Below are positions 12,539-19,023 of a stretch of DNA of 26,931 nt, piece by piece (position 1 is the first letter of the stretch; the number at the start of each line of letters is the position of its first letter). The notes beneath the pieces were generated by a model. That model ran no database searches, was not told the origin of the DNA, and saw only the letters and a list, made by a program, of their open reading frames with translations. This DNA comes from a virus. The position numbers and the translations under genes are program-made. The DNA lies in the IMG/VR virus record IMGVR_UViG_3300030331_000140, positions 1-26,931 of that record. The stretch is one strand, 5' to 3'.

Positions 12539-12809
12539 GGATGTAGAGCGACTCCCCAGTGGCAAGTTAAAGTATCGGGGTGAAACATACCCGGGATACA
12601 ACAAACCAAAGAAAACACCTGGCGCTGCAAAGAAGTCAGCCGTGTTAGCCAAGAAGGGTGACGAAGTAAAGGTAGTTCGTTTCGGTGATCCTAATATGAG
12701 TATTAAGAAAGATAATCCTGAAAGACGTAAGAGCTTTAGAGCTAGACATAATTGTGATACGGCAACTGACAAGTTTACTGCAAGATATTGGAGTTGTAAA
12801 GCATGGTAA
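12525..12809 (+). CDS. small basic protein, DUF6321-like
   Basis: A 94-residue Lys/Arg-rich protein. The C-terminus, IKKDNPERRKSFRARHNCDT followed by ATDKFTARYWSCKAW, resembles the DUF6321 pattern (RKSF.ARH.......A.YW..K.W) seen in phage proteins. Two cysteines (in HNCDT and WSCKAW) could bind metal or form a disulfide. The N-terminal half (PSGKLKYRGETYPGYNKPKK) is probably disordered. It overlaps the preceding gene's stop by 14 bases. It is probably a virion or DNA-associated protein; function is unknown. Confidence 0.74.
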   Translation: MATTKDVERLPSGKLKYRGETYPGYNKPKKTPGAAKKSAVLAKKGDEVKVVRFGDPNMSIKKDNPERRKSFRARHNCDTATDKFTARYWSCKAW

Positions 12810-12988
12810 AAAAAGCTAAGAGTAAAGTTAATGCTGCAGGTAACTACACTAAACCGACAATGCGTAAGAACTTATTTAACAGCATCAAAGCAGGTGGTAA
12901 GGGTGGAGCGCCTGGACAATGGTCAGCACGTAAAGCGCAGATGCTTGCCAAGCAATATAAAGCCAAAGGGGGAGGATACAAAACATGA
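12803..12988 (+). CDS. small basic protein, 61 aa
   Basis: A 61-residue Lys/Gly-rich protein with the block VNAAGNYTKPTMRKNLFNSI and then GQWSARKAQMLAKQYKAKGG. This NYTKP.MRK.LFN.IKA...G....QWSARKAQ.LA..YKA.GGGYK pattern is one I associate with a conserved phage protein module of unknown function. It overlaps its neighbours by 4-7 bases. It is probably a structural or DNA-contacting protein because of its charge and its place upstream of the terminase. Confidence 0.74.
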   Translation: MVKKAKSKVNAAGNYTKPTMRKNLFNSIKAGGKGGAPGQWSARKAQMLAKQYKAKGGGYKT

Positions 12989-13353
12989 AACAAAATACAG
13001 GATATCATCCTGGGGGTAGCGTAAGACGCATGCCTAGAGGTATGTCACGTTTTAATAGAATGGGTAGACCAACGGGTAGACCAATGCGAAGAGGTAGACC
13101 TACATTAAGAAAACCACAAGTAGCTTCTCGTATTAATGCACCATCTATAGGAACACCTTCAACGAGAAGAACACCTCCATCAATGGCAAATCCAATTAGT
13201 AGATTTAACCAAGCTAATAGAAGATCATTAGGTAGATTAAATCAAGGTATGGCAAATCCAGTTCAAGCAAAATATACATATGCTAATGGTGGTCTAACTA
13301 AGTCTACTTCAGAGTTAAACACTGGTTTAAAAAAAGCAAGAGAAAGTAAATAG
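12985..13353 (+). CDS. arginine-rich disordered protein, 122 aa
   Basis: A 122-residue very basic protein with low sequence complexity (RMGRPTGRPMRRGRPTLRKP). It opens with GYHPGGSVRRM (residues 6-16) and ends with TYANGGLTKS, followed by a charged helix. The GY..GG and YANGG elements resemble motifs in the repeat protein at 14854 and the 560-residue protein at 21302. Its GGxV/GGL surroundings suggest a short linear motif with a common function in virion proteins. No enzyme signature is seen. It overlaps the preceding stop (ATGA). Confidence 0.66.
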   Translation: MKQNTGYHPGGSVRRMPRGMSRFNRMGRPTGRPMRRGRPTLRKPQVASRINAPSIGTPSTRRTPPSMANPISRFNQANRRSLGRLNQGMANPVQAKYTYANGGLTKSTSELNTGLKKARESK

Positions 13354-13365
13354 AGGGTTTGTTTT

Positions 13366-13440
13366 ATGTTTAGATACCTAAAAAGATTGTGGTGTGCGAT
13401 TATCAATCGTAAGTGTCACCCAGATTGTGATTGCTGTTAA
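13366..13440 (+). CDS. tiny cysteine-rich peptide, 24 aa
   Basis: A 24-codon ORF in an 86-base gap, with AGAGGG eight bases upstream. The product has a basic amphipathic start (MFRYLKRLWCAIINRK) and a Cys-dense tail, CHPDCDCC. Five cysteines in 24 residues and one His suggest metal binding or a disulfide-linked peptide. No annotated family is known to me. Confidence 0.5.
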   Translation: MFRYLKRLWCAIINRKCHPDCDCC

Positions 13441-13443
13441 GAA

Positions 13444-13782
13444 ATGAGAGCGCCTCAGAAGTCATTAAAGAAGTGGGGTGACCAGAAGTGGAGGACCAAA
13501 AGTGGTAAACCCTCTACGCAAGGCCCTAATGCTACTGGTGAACGTTACCTCCCTTCTAAGGCTATTAAGTCTCTTAGCAGCAGTGAGTATGCCGCTACAA
13601 CCAGAGCTAAACGAAAAGGCAAGGCGTCAGGTAAGCAGCATGTATCTCAACCTAAGAAAGTCGCAGATAAAACTAGACGATTTAGAGCGAACAAAGGTGG
13701 TGTCGCTAAAAGCCCAAAGCAACAAGCGGCTATTGCTATTAGTATGAAAAAACGTGGCGTTAAACCGAAAGGAAAAAAATGA
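13444..13782 (+). CDS. basic protein, DUF5872-like
   Basis: A 112-residue Lys/Arg-rich protein. The block KSLKKWGDQKWRTKSGKPST, then QGPNATGERYLPSKAIKSLS and EYAATTRAKRKGKASGKQHV, closely follows the DUF5872 pattern known in phages and giant viruses (W..Q.W.T.SGKPS..G..A.GERYLP..AI..LS..EYAATTRAKR). The C-terminus has ANKGGVAKSPKQQAAIAIS and a basic tail. Function is not established; charge suggests nucleic acid contact. The RBS is weak. It ends in an ATGA overlap with the next gene. Confidence 0.8.
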   Translation: MRAPQKSLKKWGDQKWRTKSGKPSTQGPNATGERYLPSKAIKSLSSSEYAATTRAKRKGKASGKQHVSQPKKVADKTRRFRANKGGVAKSPKQQAAIAISMKKRGVKPKGKK

Positions 13783-13928
13783 CTTTAACAAAATCTAATA
13801 AGAAAAAAGTAAAAGGTGTTATTAAGGGTTTAAATAAAGCTGTAAAAACACACCAAGGTCAAGCAAAGACTTTAAAAGGTATAGTTGGTAATGGCAAAGC
13901 AAAAAGACCCAAAAGTAGGAACAGGTAA
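13779..13928 (+). CDS. small Lys-rich protein, 49 aa
   Basis: A 49-codon gene whose ATG overlaps the preceding TGA, with AAAGGA seven bases upstream. The product is almost entirely basic (MTLTKSNKKKVKGVIKGLNK, then KTHQGQAKTLKGIVGNGKAK). A helical Lys-rich peptide with no acidic residues may bind DNA in the virion or form a head protein. It shares its 3' end with the start of the next gene. Confidence 0.64.
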   Translation: MTLTKSNKKKVKGVIKGLNKAVKTHQGQAKTLKGIVGNGKAKRPKSRNR

Positions 13929-14196
13929 AAAACCTAAAGGGTCTGGACGTAGATTATACACAGACGAGAACCCTAAAGATACTGTATCAATTAAGTTTGC
14001 TACTATGGAAGACGCAAGAGCTACCGTAGCTAAAGTAAAAAGAATAAAGAAGCCTTACGCAAGAAAAATCCAAATATTGACCGTAGCAGAACAACGTGCT
14101 AAAGTCATGGGCAAGACAGCGATAGCAAATGTCTTCAAACAAGCTAAAGCAGAATTGCGAAGGAAACATAAGAAAGATGCCGTATCTACAAAGTAA
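13891..14196 (+). CDS. conserved basic phage protein, 101 aa
   Basis: A 101-residue basic protein; the ATG at 13891 is preferred over a TTG six bases earlier. Its core, PKGSGRRLYTDENPKDTVSI followed by KFATMEDARATVAKVKRIKK and then ARKIQILTVAEQRAKVMGKT, is a pattern I associate with a conserved marine phage protein. It is helical with Lys/Arg-rich ends. The segment RKIQILTVAEQRA is moderately hydrophobic. Function is unknown; it is probably a virion or packaging accessory. It overlaps the next gene by 20 bases. Confidence 0.72.
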   Translation: MAKQKDPKVGTGKKPKGSGRRLYTDENPKDTVSIKFATMEDARATVAKVKRIKKPYARKIQILTVAEQRAKVMGKTAIANVFKQAKAELRRKHKKDAVSTK

Positions 14197-14857
14197 TATA
14201 CCGTACTTCAAAGCATGGGTACGTAGAGAATACACGAAGAATTTAGAAGAATATCACGGAGAGTTTTTACATTGTATGGTCATAGGTGTAACCACCATGC
14301 CAAACAGAACGTTAAGCTTTCAAGTTATATTTACTGGATGTGAGTCAGACTTTGATGACTCAGAGAATGTACATGGTGGTGCGATGTGGGCAAGGATGCC
14401 TCTGACTGCACTTGTAGCTGATACCCCCTTAGAGGAATGGCCTGAAGAGTTACCACCATATATGGCACAACCTTGGGATTGTATGTCTCATACACACTCA
14501 GTATATAAATTAGAAAGAGCAACTCCTGCGCCTTGGATAGCTAAAGTAGACGGTGAGTTCTACCCTGCTAAATATTATTTTACAGTAGACTATACCGACA
14601 GTGAAGTAGCAGATGATCCTGCACAACATAAACAGTCACACGTTCTGGAGTTGTTAGATGCAGGTGAATACACAGGTAACATAGTTGCGTTGCCCAATAA
14701 TAGAGTGAGAGTAACTCACCCTGCTTGGTTTGAAACAGGTCAAGGCGCTCCTGACTTTAGGCCAAATCAAAACATATATAACTCAAAAGAAGACGTAGAC
14801 TATGTATGGGATACGCAACGAGTATTTAACAATTTATATAGTGAGGAAGAACAATGA
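14177..14857 (+). CDS. conserved-type phage protein, 226 aa
   Basis: The start is set at ATG 14177 (MPYLQSNIPYFKAWVRREYT) because GGAAAC lies about 11 bases upstream; an upstream ATG at 14129 is less likely. The protein contains AQPWDCMSHTHSVYKLER, WIAKVDGEFYPAKYYFTVDY and NIVALPNNRVRVTHPAWFET, with alternating beta segments. The Trp/Tyr/Pro-rich blocks look like a structural or packaging-accessory protein. I recall similar proteins in marine phages but no function. It leads into the repeat protein with a four-base ATGA overlap. Confidence 0.72.
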   Translation: MPYLQSNIPYFKAWVRREYTKNLEEYHGEFLHCMVIGVTTMPNRTLSFQVIFTGCESDFDDSENVHGGAMWARMPLTALVADTPLEEWPEELPPYMAQPWDCMSHTHSVYKLERATPAPWIAKVDGEFYPAKYYFTVDYTDSEVADDPAQHKQSHVLELLDAGEYTGNIVALPNNRVRVTHPAWFETGQGAPDFRPNQNIYNSKEDVDYVWDTQRVFNNLYSEEEQ

Positions 14858-15318
14858 AAAAAATGAAGAAAAAAGGCTACTCAGCAGGTGGCTTAAAGAT
14901 GGTCAAAAACAAAGAAGGGAAGATGGTTCCTTTCTACGCTGCAGATGGCAAAGGTAAAATGGCCAACGGTGGTATGGCTAAAAAGAAAAAGAAAAAGGGT
15001 ATGGCTAATGGCGGTGCTGCTATGAAGAAAAAAGGCATGGCTAATGGTGGTATGACTAAAAAGAAAAAAGGCATGGCTAACGGTGGCGCTGCTATGAAGA
15101 AAAAAGGCATGGCCAATGGCGGCACTGCTATGATGAAAAAGAAAAAAGGTATGGCTAACGGTGGAGCCATGATGAAAAAGAAAAAGGGAATGGCTAACGG
15201 TGGAGCCATGATGAAGAAGAAAAAGGGTATGGCTAATGGTGGTGCTATGAAAAAGAAAAGTTATTCTAAAGGTGGCACAACTTATATCGACATGCGTAAA
15301 TCAGGATTGTTTAGATAA
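14854..15318 (+). CDS. MANGG-repeat Lys/Gly-rich protein, 154 aa
   Basis: A 154-residue protein made mostly of tandem (K/M)-rich units with the core MANGG: eight MANGG copies separated by KKK-rich linkers with GAAM, GMTK, GTAM or GAMM. It opens KGYSAGGLKMVKNKEGK and ends SYSKGGTTYIDMRKSGLFR, so GG motifs bracket the array. It has extreme positive charge and is predicted disordered; it may neutralise DNA, bind the capsid interior, or help head assembly (inference). Copy number probably varies between related phages because the DNA is repetitive. The ATG follows GAGGAA by eight bases. Confidence 0.78.
   Translation: MKKMKKKGYSAGGLKMVKNKEGKMVPFYAADGKGKMANGGMAKKKKKKGMANGGAAMKKKGMANGGMTKKKKGMANGGAAMKKKGMANGGTAMMKKKKGMANGGAMMKKKKGMANGGAMMKKKKGMANGGAMKKKSYSKGGTTYIDMRKSGLFR
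14959..15243 (+). repeat. tandem coding repeat (MANGG units)
   Basis: Eight copies of a sequence coding for MANGG, for example ATGGCTAACGGTGGA, separated by A/G-rich spacers coding Lys/Met. Units are 30-42 bases and differ by synonymous changes, so the array has diverged since duplication and was kept by selection on the protein. Confidence 0.85.
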
Positions 15319-15608
15319 TGTCAGATTTAACTAAAGAGCAAACAGATGCTATAGAAGCGTTGGGTTATACTGTTATAGGTAACACAGCGTTAGATATTAA
15401 TAAAGCCATTGTAATGGATAAACCAGATAGAGATGGTGGTTTTATAACGGAAGTACCAGAGTTAGAAGCTATTATTTCTGGTGCAGCCACTGTTGAAACT
15501 GTACGTGCAAGAGATGAAAAAGGTCACTACATTGCAGACGATCCTGCTACGCCTGAGAATGAAGCTTGGACAACTAAAGTAGTTAAAAAAGTTAAAGGCA
15601 AAAAGTGA
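15318..15608 (+). CDS. hypothetical protein, 96 aa
   Basis: A 96-residue protein starting MSDLTKEQTDAIEALGYTVI, acidic in the middle (DKPDRDGGFITEVPELEAII) and basic at the end (TTKVVKKVKGKK). Its ATG overlaps the preceding stop (TAATG), and its TGA overlaps the GTG of the following gene. No family was recognised. It is placed with virion-associated small genes. Confidence 0.68.
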   Translation: MSDLTKEQTDAIEALGYTVIGNTALDINKAIVMDKPDRDGGFITEVPELEAIISGAATVETVRARDEKGHYIADDPATPENEAWTTKVVKKVKGKK

Positions 15609-15970
15609 CAATACTATCAGACGCTAAATTTTTCTCAGCAGCTAAGGATCTTAGTGCAACTTCGGGTGGGGCTAGTGGTAACGTTATATACACTTGCCCC
15701 AATAATTATATTAGTCTGATTAGATTTTTACATGTATCAAATGGGGCATCTTCAACTAAGAAGTATAGCCTTCAATGGTTTGAAGCTTCAACAACAACTT
15801 ATCATTTAATTGTAGATGAGGGTAGCCTTGCAGCTAATACGCTACAAAACGTAATAGAGGGTGGGTCATATCTTGCCCTATCTGCAGGAGACAAAATTGT
15901 AGGTTTTGAAGAGTCTAGTTCAGACTTTCAGGTAACACTCTCTGGAGAAGAACATTACCAACCTACATAA
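15605..15970 (+). CDS. putative virion beta-sandwich protein, 121 aa
   Basis: A 121-residue, Ser/Thr/Gly-rich beta protein (NYISLIRFLHVSNGASSTKK, then YSLQWFEASTTTYHLIVDEG and GGSYLALSAGDKIVGFEESS). The style fits a small virion decoration, fibre or connector beta-sandwich. It begins with GTG overlapping the preceding TGA (GTGA). No catalytic motifs are seen. A structural role is inferred from composition and context; a short intergenic space (147 bases) follows. Confidence 0.65.
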   Translation: MTILSDAKFFSAAKDLSATSGGASGNVIYTCPNNYISLIRFLHVSNGASSTKKYSLQWFEASTTTYHLIVDEGSLAANTLQNVIEGGSYLALSAGDKIVGFEESSSDFQVTLSGEEHYQPT

Positions 15971-16117
15971 CGGCTATTCCGTATTGTCTCTACTAACTTA
16001 ACTTCATTTATGTACAACTATGTATGCTCAAAAAAAAAGGGCTAACATAGGAGTACAAACAAATTAACAAACAAATAATGATTTTAATGATGCTAGGAGT
16101 GCTTTTGGAGGAGGCTC

Positions 16118-16576
16118 GTGGACCCAGTAACAATTATCGGTGGTGCAACCGTAGCTTTCAATGCGTTGAAGAAAGGCTTTCAAGTAGGTAAAGACCTACA
16201 AAGTATGTCAGGACAGTTGACCCAATGGGCAAGTGCTATGAGTGATCTGTCTTATGCTGAACAAAAAAATAAGAACCCTCCTTGGTGGAAAGCACTTAAC
16301 GGACAGTCTGTGGAGGCCGAGGCCTTGGCTATTTTCACTGCCAAGAAAAAAGCACAGGCCATGCGCCAGGAGCTAAAAGATTGGATCTCGTTTAGTATGG
16401 GTCCTTCAGCCTGGGATGAACTGGTAGCCACTGAGGGACGTATACGTAAACAAAAGAAAGAGCAAGAGTATCGCAAAGCAGAGATACAAGAAGCTATTGT
16501 AACTTGGGGTGTAACAGGTTTGCTTTTACTTACAGGGCTTGGTATCTTTGGCTTTATATTATATATGGTGACATAA
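16118..16576 (+). CDS. conserved-type protein with C-terminal membrane segment, 152 aa
   Basis: A 152-residue protein starting with GTG after GGAGGAGG (MDPVTIIGGATVAFNALKKG). The soluble helical body contains NPPWWKAL, EAEALAIFTAKKKAQAMRQE and FSMGPSAWDELVATEGRIRK. One transmembrane segment lies at about residues 127-150 (TWGVTGLLLLTGLGIFGFIL). The NPP..K.L and EALA.F.AKKKA..MR.EL blocks look like a conserved marine phage protein. It lies just before the small terminase gene. The tail-anchor topology could suit an internal virion or membrane-interaction protein; a holin role is not supported. Confidence 0.72.
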   Translation: MDPVTIIGGATVAFNALKKGFQVGKDLQSMSGQLTQWASAMSDLSYAEQKNKNPPWWKALNGQSVEAEALAIFTAKKKAQAMRQELKDWISFSMGPSAWDELVATEGRIRKQKKEQEYRKAEIQEAIVTWGVTGLLLLTGLGIFGFILYMVT

Positions 16577-16948
16577 ATGACAAGAAATTTAACTGAGAAG
16601 CAACAAAAGTTCCTTGAGGTTTTGTTTGACGGTGCAGGTGGCGATGTTGTACAAGCTAAGAAACTAGCAGGGTACGGTGATGGCACTAGCACTACATCTA
16701 TTGTAGAATCATTGAAAGATGAGATAGGTGACAGAACACGTAGTTACTTTGCACGTACTGCACCTAAAGCTGCTATGGCTATGGTAGGTGCATTAAGTGA
16801 TCCTACAGAACTAGGCATACGAGATAAGATGTCAGCAGCTAAAGACTTACTTGATCGGGCAGGACTAGGTAAAGTAGAAAGAGTAGATGTATCGTCATCT
16901 AGCGGTGGCGTATTTATACTACCATCTAAAGAAGGGACAAACGAATAG
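16577..16948 (+). CDS. terminase small subunit
   Basis: A 123-residue protein with an N-terminal HTH-like DNA-binding block (LTEKQQKFLEVLFDGAGGDV, then AKKLAGYGDGTSTTSIVESL) typical of small terminases, and a helical middle (RTAPKAAMAMVGALSDPTEL, then KDLLDRAGL). It would recognise packaging DNA and regulate the large subunit. It lies directly upstream of the large terminase region. The ATG immediately follows the preceding stop codon. The terminal VFILPSKEG is a tail I have seen in small terminases. Subfamily is inferred. Confidence 0.82.
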   Translation: MTRNLTEKQQKFLEVLFDGAGGDVVQAKKLAGYGDGTSTTSIVESLKDEIGDRTRSYFARTAPKAAMAMVGALSDPTELGIRDKMSAAKDLLDRAGLGKVERVDVSSSSGGVFILPSKEGTNE

Positions 16949-17370
16949 CTAAATACCGTGAGTCATTAGGATACTGGGAATTACCTAAACCACACAAGGG
17001 TGCAGAAAAAGATTGGCACATAATAGCTAGAGTAACTAGGACAGTGCCTTTCGGATATAAAGTGCATCCTGACAATGACAAGATACTTGAGCCTATTGTA
17101 ACAGAGTTAGAAGCATTAGAGCTTGCAAAGAAACATCTTATGCAGTACTCTTACAGAGAAGTAGCACTGTGGTTAACAAAACAAACAGGTAGGTACATAT
17201 CTGATACAGGGCTAAAGAAAAGAGTAGACATTGAGCGAAAACGTAAGAAAGCAGCTACAATTAAACGGAAGCTTGCCCAAAGGCTCGAAGAAACGCTACA
17301 AGAAATCAAGAAGCTTGAAGAAGAATGTATCGGAGCCTACACAAGCAGAGCCAACGAAGCAAGAGCCTGA
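16945..17370 (+). CDS. ORF between small and large terminase, no ATG start
   Basis: An open frame (141 residues from ATA 16945, or 109 from GTG 17044). It contains LGYWELPKPHKGAEKDWHII, RTVPFGYKVHPDNDKILEPI and AKKHLMQYSYREVALWLTKQ, then TGLKKRV and a Lys-rich helix (ERKRKKAATIKRKL). The QYSYREVALWLTKQTGRYIS region resembles a resolvase-like HTH. Protein-like sequence continues upstream of the only GTG, but no ATG exists; ATA 16945 overlaps the TerS stop as ATAG and is preceded by AGGGAC. Start and unit are uncertain. It may be a terminase accessory, or fused to TerL by recoding. Confidence 0.6.
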   Translation: MAKYRESLGYWELPKPHKGAEKDWHIIARVTRTVPFGYKVHPDNDKILEPIVTELEALELAKKHLMQYSYREVALWLTKQTGRYISDTGLKKRVDIERKRKKAATIKRKLAQRLEETLQEIKKLEEECIGAYTSRANEARA

Positions 17371-18820
17371 AGTAGAAGTTGTAGCAGCAGAAGTCAAAGC
17401 ACCTGAGTTTGACGTTGATATTGCACAGGAAATAGTATTTAAACCAAACCCAGGTCCACAGACAAACTTCCTATCCGCATCTGAAAGGGAAGTTTTGTAC
17501 GGTGGGGCGGCTGGCGGTGGTAAAAGTTTTGCGATGCTGGCTGACCCACTTCACGGTTTAAATGATTCTAACTTCAGTGGTCTACTTGTTCGCCATACTA
17601 CTGAGGAACTTAGGGAACTTATACAGAAAAGCCAAGAACTTTATCCTAAAGCTATTCCTGGCATCAAGTGGAGCGAACGTAAGTCACAGTGGATTGCACC
17701 TAGAGGCGGTAGACTGTGGATGTCGTACCTCGACAAAGACATGGACGTAACACGATATCAAGGTCAAGCGTTTAACTGGATTGGCTTTGACGAACTTACA
17801 CAGTGGCCTACACCCTACGCTTGGGATTATATGAGGTCACGACTTCGTTCAGCATTTAGTTCTCAGCTAGGTTTGTATATGAGAGCTACGACAAACCCTG
17901 GCGGTAATGGACACCAGTGGGTCAAGAAAATGTTTATTGATCCTAGCCCTCCTAACGATTCATTCTGGGCAACAAATATTGAGACAGGAGACACGATAAA
18001 GTTTCCTAAAGGGCATAGTCGAGAAGGACAGCCCTTGTTTAAACGTAGGTTCATACCAGCTAGTTTATTTGACAATCCATATTTGTCAGACAGTGGTGAT
18101 TACGAAGCAATGTTATTATCATTGCCTGAGCATCAAAGAAAGCAATTACTAGATGGTAACTGGGACATAAACGAAGGAGCAGCATTTCCTGAATTTGATA
18201 GAAGCATACACGTTGTGGAGCCATACGATATTCCAAGATCTTGGGCTAGATTTAGAGCTTGCGACTATGGTTACGGCTCCTACACTGGAGTCTTATGGAT
18301 TGCTGTTTCACCAAATGAGCAATTGGTTGTCTACAGAGAGCTATATTGTTCTAAGATTACAGCTACAGATTTAGCGGATATGATTATAGAAGCTGAATCA
18401 AATGATGGTACTATGAGATACGGTGTGTTGGATTCATCCCTCTGGCATAAAAGAGGTGACACTGGCCCATCACTTGCAGAGCAAATGAACATGAAGGGAT
18501 GCAGATGGCGTCCTTCAGATCGCTCTCGTGGTTCTAGGGTTGCTGGTAAGAACGAAATGCATCGTAGGTTGCAGGTGGACGAGTTCACTGAGGAGCCTAG
18601 ACTCGTGTTCTTTTCCACCTGCACGAACACTATAGCACAAATACCAGCTATTCCGTTAGACAAGAAAAATCCTGAAGATGTAGATACAAATTCTGAAGAT
18701 CACTTGTACGATGCACTACGTTACGGTATAATGACTAGACCAAGAAGTTCTATATGGGATTATAATCCTGCAACCCAACGCTCTGGCTTTCAAATGTCAG
18801 ACCCTACTTTTGGATATTAA
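17315..18820 (+). CDS. terminase large subunit (start uncertain)
   Basis: An ATPase/nuclease that pumps DNA into the capsid. Walker A is GGAAGGGKS (residues 63-71 of this start), the Walker B region is FNWIGFDELTQW, and the coupling motif is ATTNPGG. The C-terminal RuvC-like nuclease has ACDYGYGSY, GVLDSSLWHKRG and EDHLYDALRYG, which carry the three acidic positions. N-terminal PNPGPQTNFLSASEREV precedes the ATPase. The frame has no ATG or GTG upstream of the ATPase: only TTG at 17231, 17273 and 17315. I report 17315 (501 residues); the extra N-terminal bases overlap the previous ORF. The activity is certain from motifs; the start is not. Confidence 0.9.
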   Translation: MKKNVSEPTQAEPTKQEPEVEVVAAEVKAPEFDVDIAQEIVFKPNPGPQTNFLSASEREVLYGGAAGGGKSFAMLADPLHGLNDSNFSGLLVRHTTEELRELIQKSQELYPKAIPGIKWSERKSQWIAPRGGRLWMSYLDKDMDVTRYQGQAFNWIGFDELTQWPTPYAWDYMRSRLRSAFSSQLGLYMRATTNPGGNGHQWVKKMFIDPSPPNDSFWATNIETGDTIKFPKGHSREGQPLFKRRFIPASLFDNPYLSDSGDYEAMLLSLPEHQRKQLLDGNWDINEGAAFPEFDRSIHVVEPYDIPRSWARFRACDYGYGSYTGVLWIAVSPNEQLVVYRELYCSKITATDLADMIIEAESNDGTMRYGVLDSSLWHKRGDTGPSLAEQMNMKGCRWRPSDRSRGSRVAGKNEMHRRLQVDEFTEEPRLVFFSTCTNTIAQIPAIPLDKKNPEDVDTNSEDHLYDALRYGIMTRPRSSIWDYNPATQRSGFQMSDPTFGY

Positions 18821-18822
18821 AT

Positions 18823-19023
18823 ATGAAATCATTTGTTGTTGTAATAAGTATGTGGGGTAACACAGGCACAGAATGGGTTTACACAGGTAATCAATACATA
18901 ATGCAAGAATTATTTACTAAAGAGCAATGCCAACAAATAGTGCAAAATTCTAATTGGGAAAAGCATGAGCAGAATGAATACTATGGTTTACAGTTTGATT
19001 GTTTTAATAAGGATGACCGATAA
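18823..19023 (+). CDS. small two-cysteine protein with hydrophobic N-terminus
   Basis: A 66-residue protein with a hydrophobic start (MKSFVVVISMWGNTGTEWVY), a region TKEQCQQI and two cysteines (C36 and C60, the latter in FDCF). The layout is like the leftward proteins at 1925 and 5179, so this looks like a late-operon member of the same small family. It ends with a TAATG overlap with the portal gene. An exported or membrane-associated location is likely; function is unknown. Confidence 0.68.
   Translation: MKSFVVVISMWGNTGTEWVYTGNQYIMQELFTKEQCQQIVQNSNWEKHEQNEYYGLQFDCFNKDDR

Noticed and set aside
14934-15209. Leftward ORF encoding Pro/Phe repeats
   Set aside because: It is the antisense shadow of the MANGG repeat gene.
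16031-16040. A-run as a programmed slippery site
   Set aside because: It lies outside any supported coding frame.
16078-16190. Short ORF starting ATG 16078 before the membrane-tail protein
   Set aside because: It overlaps the better gene at 16118, whose GTG has GGAGGAGG, and its own RBS is too far away.
16118-16576. Holin assignment for the membrane-tail protein
   Set aside because: One C-terminal span on a large soluble helical body, and no endolysin nearby; context does not support lysis.
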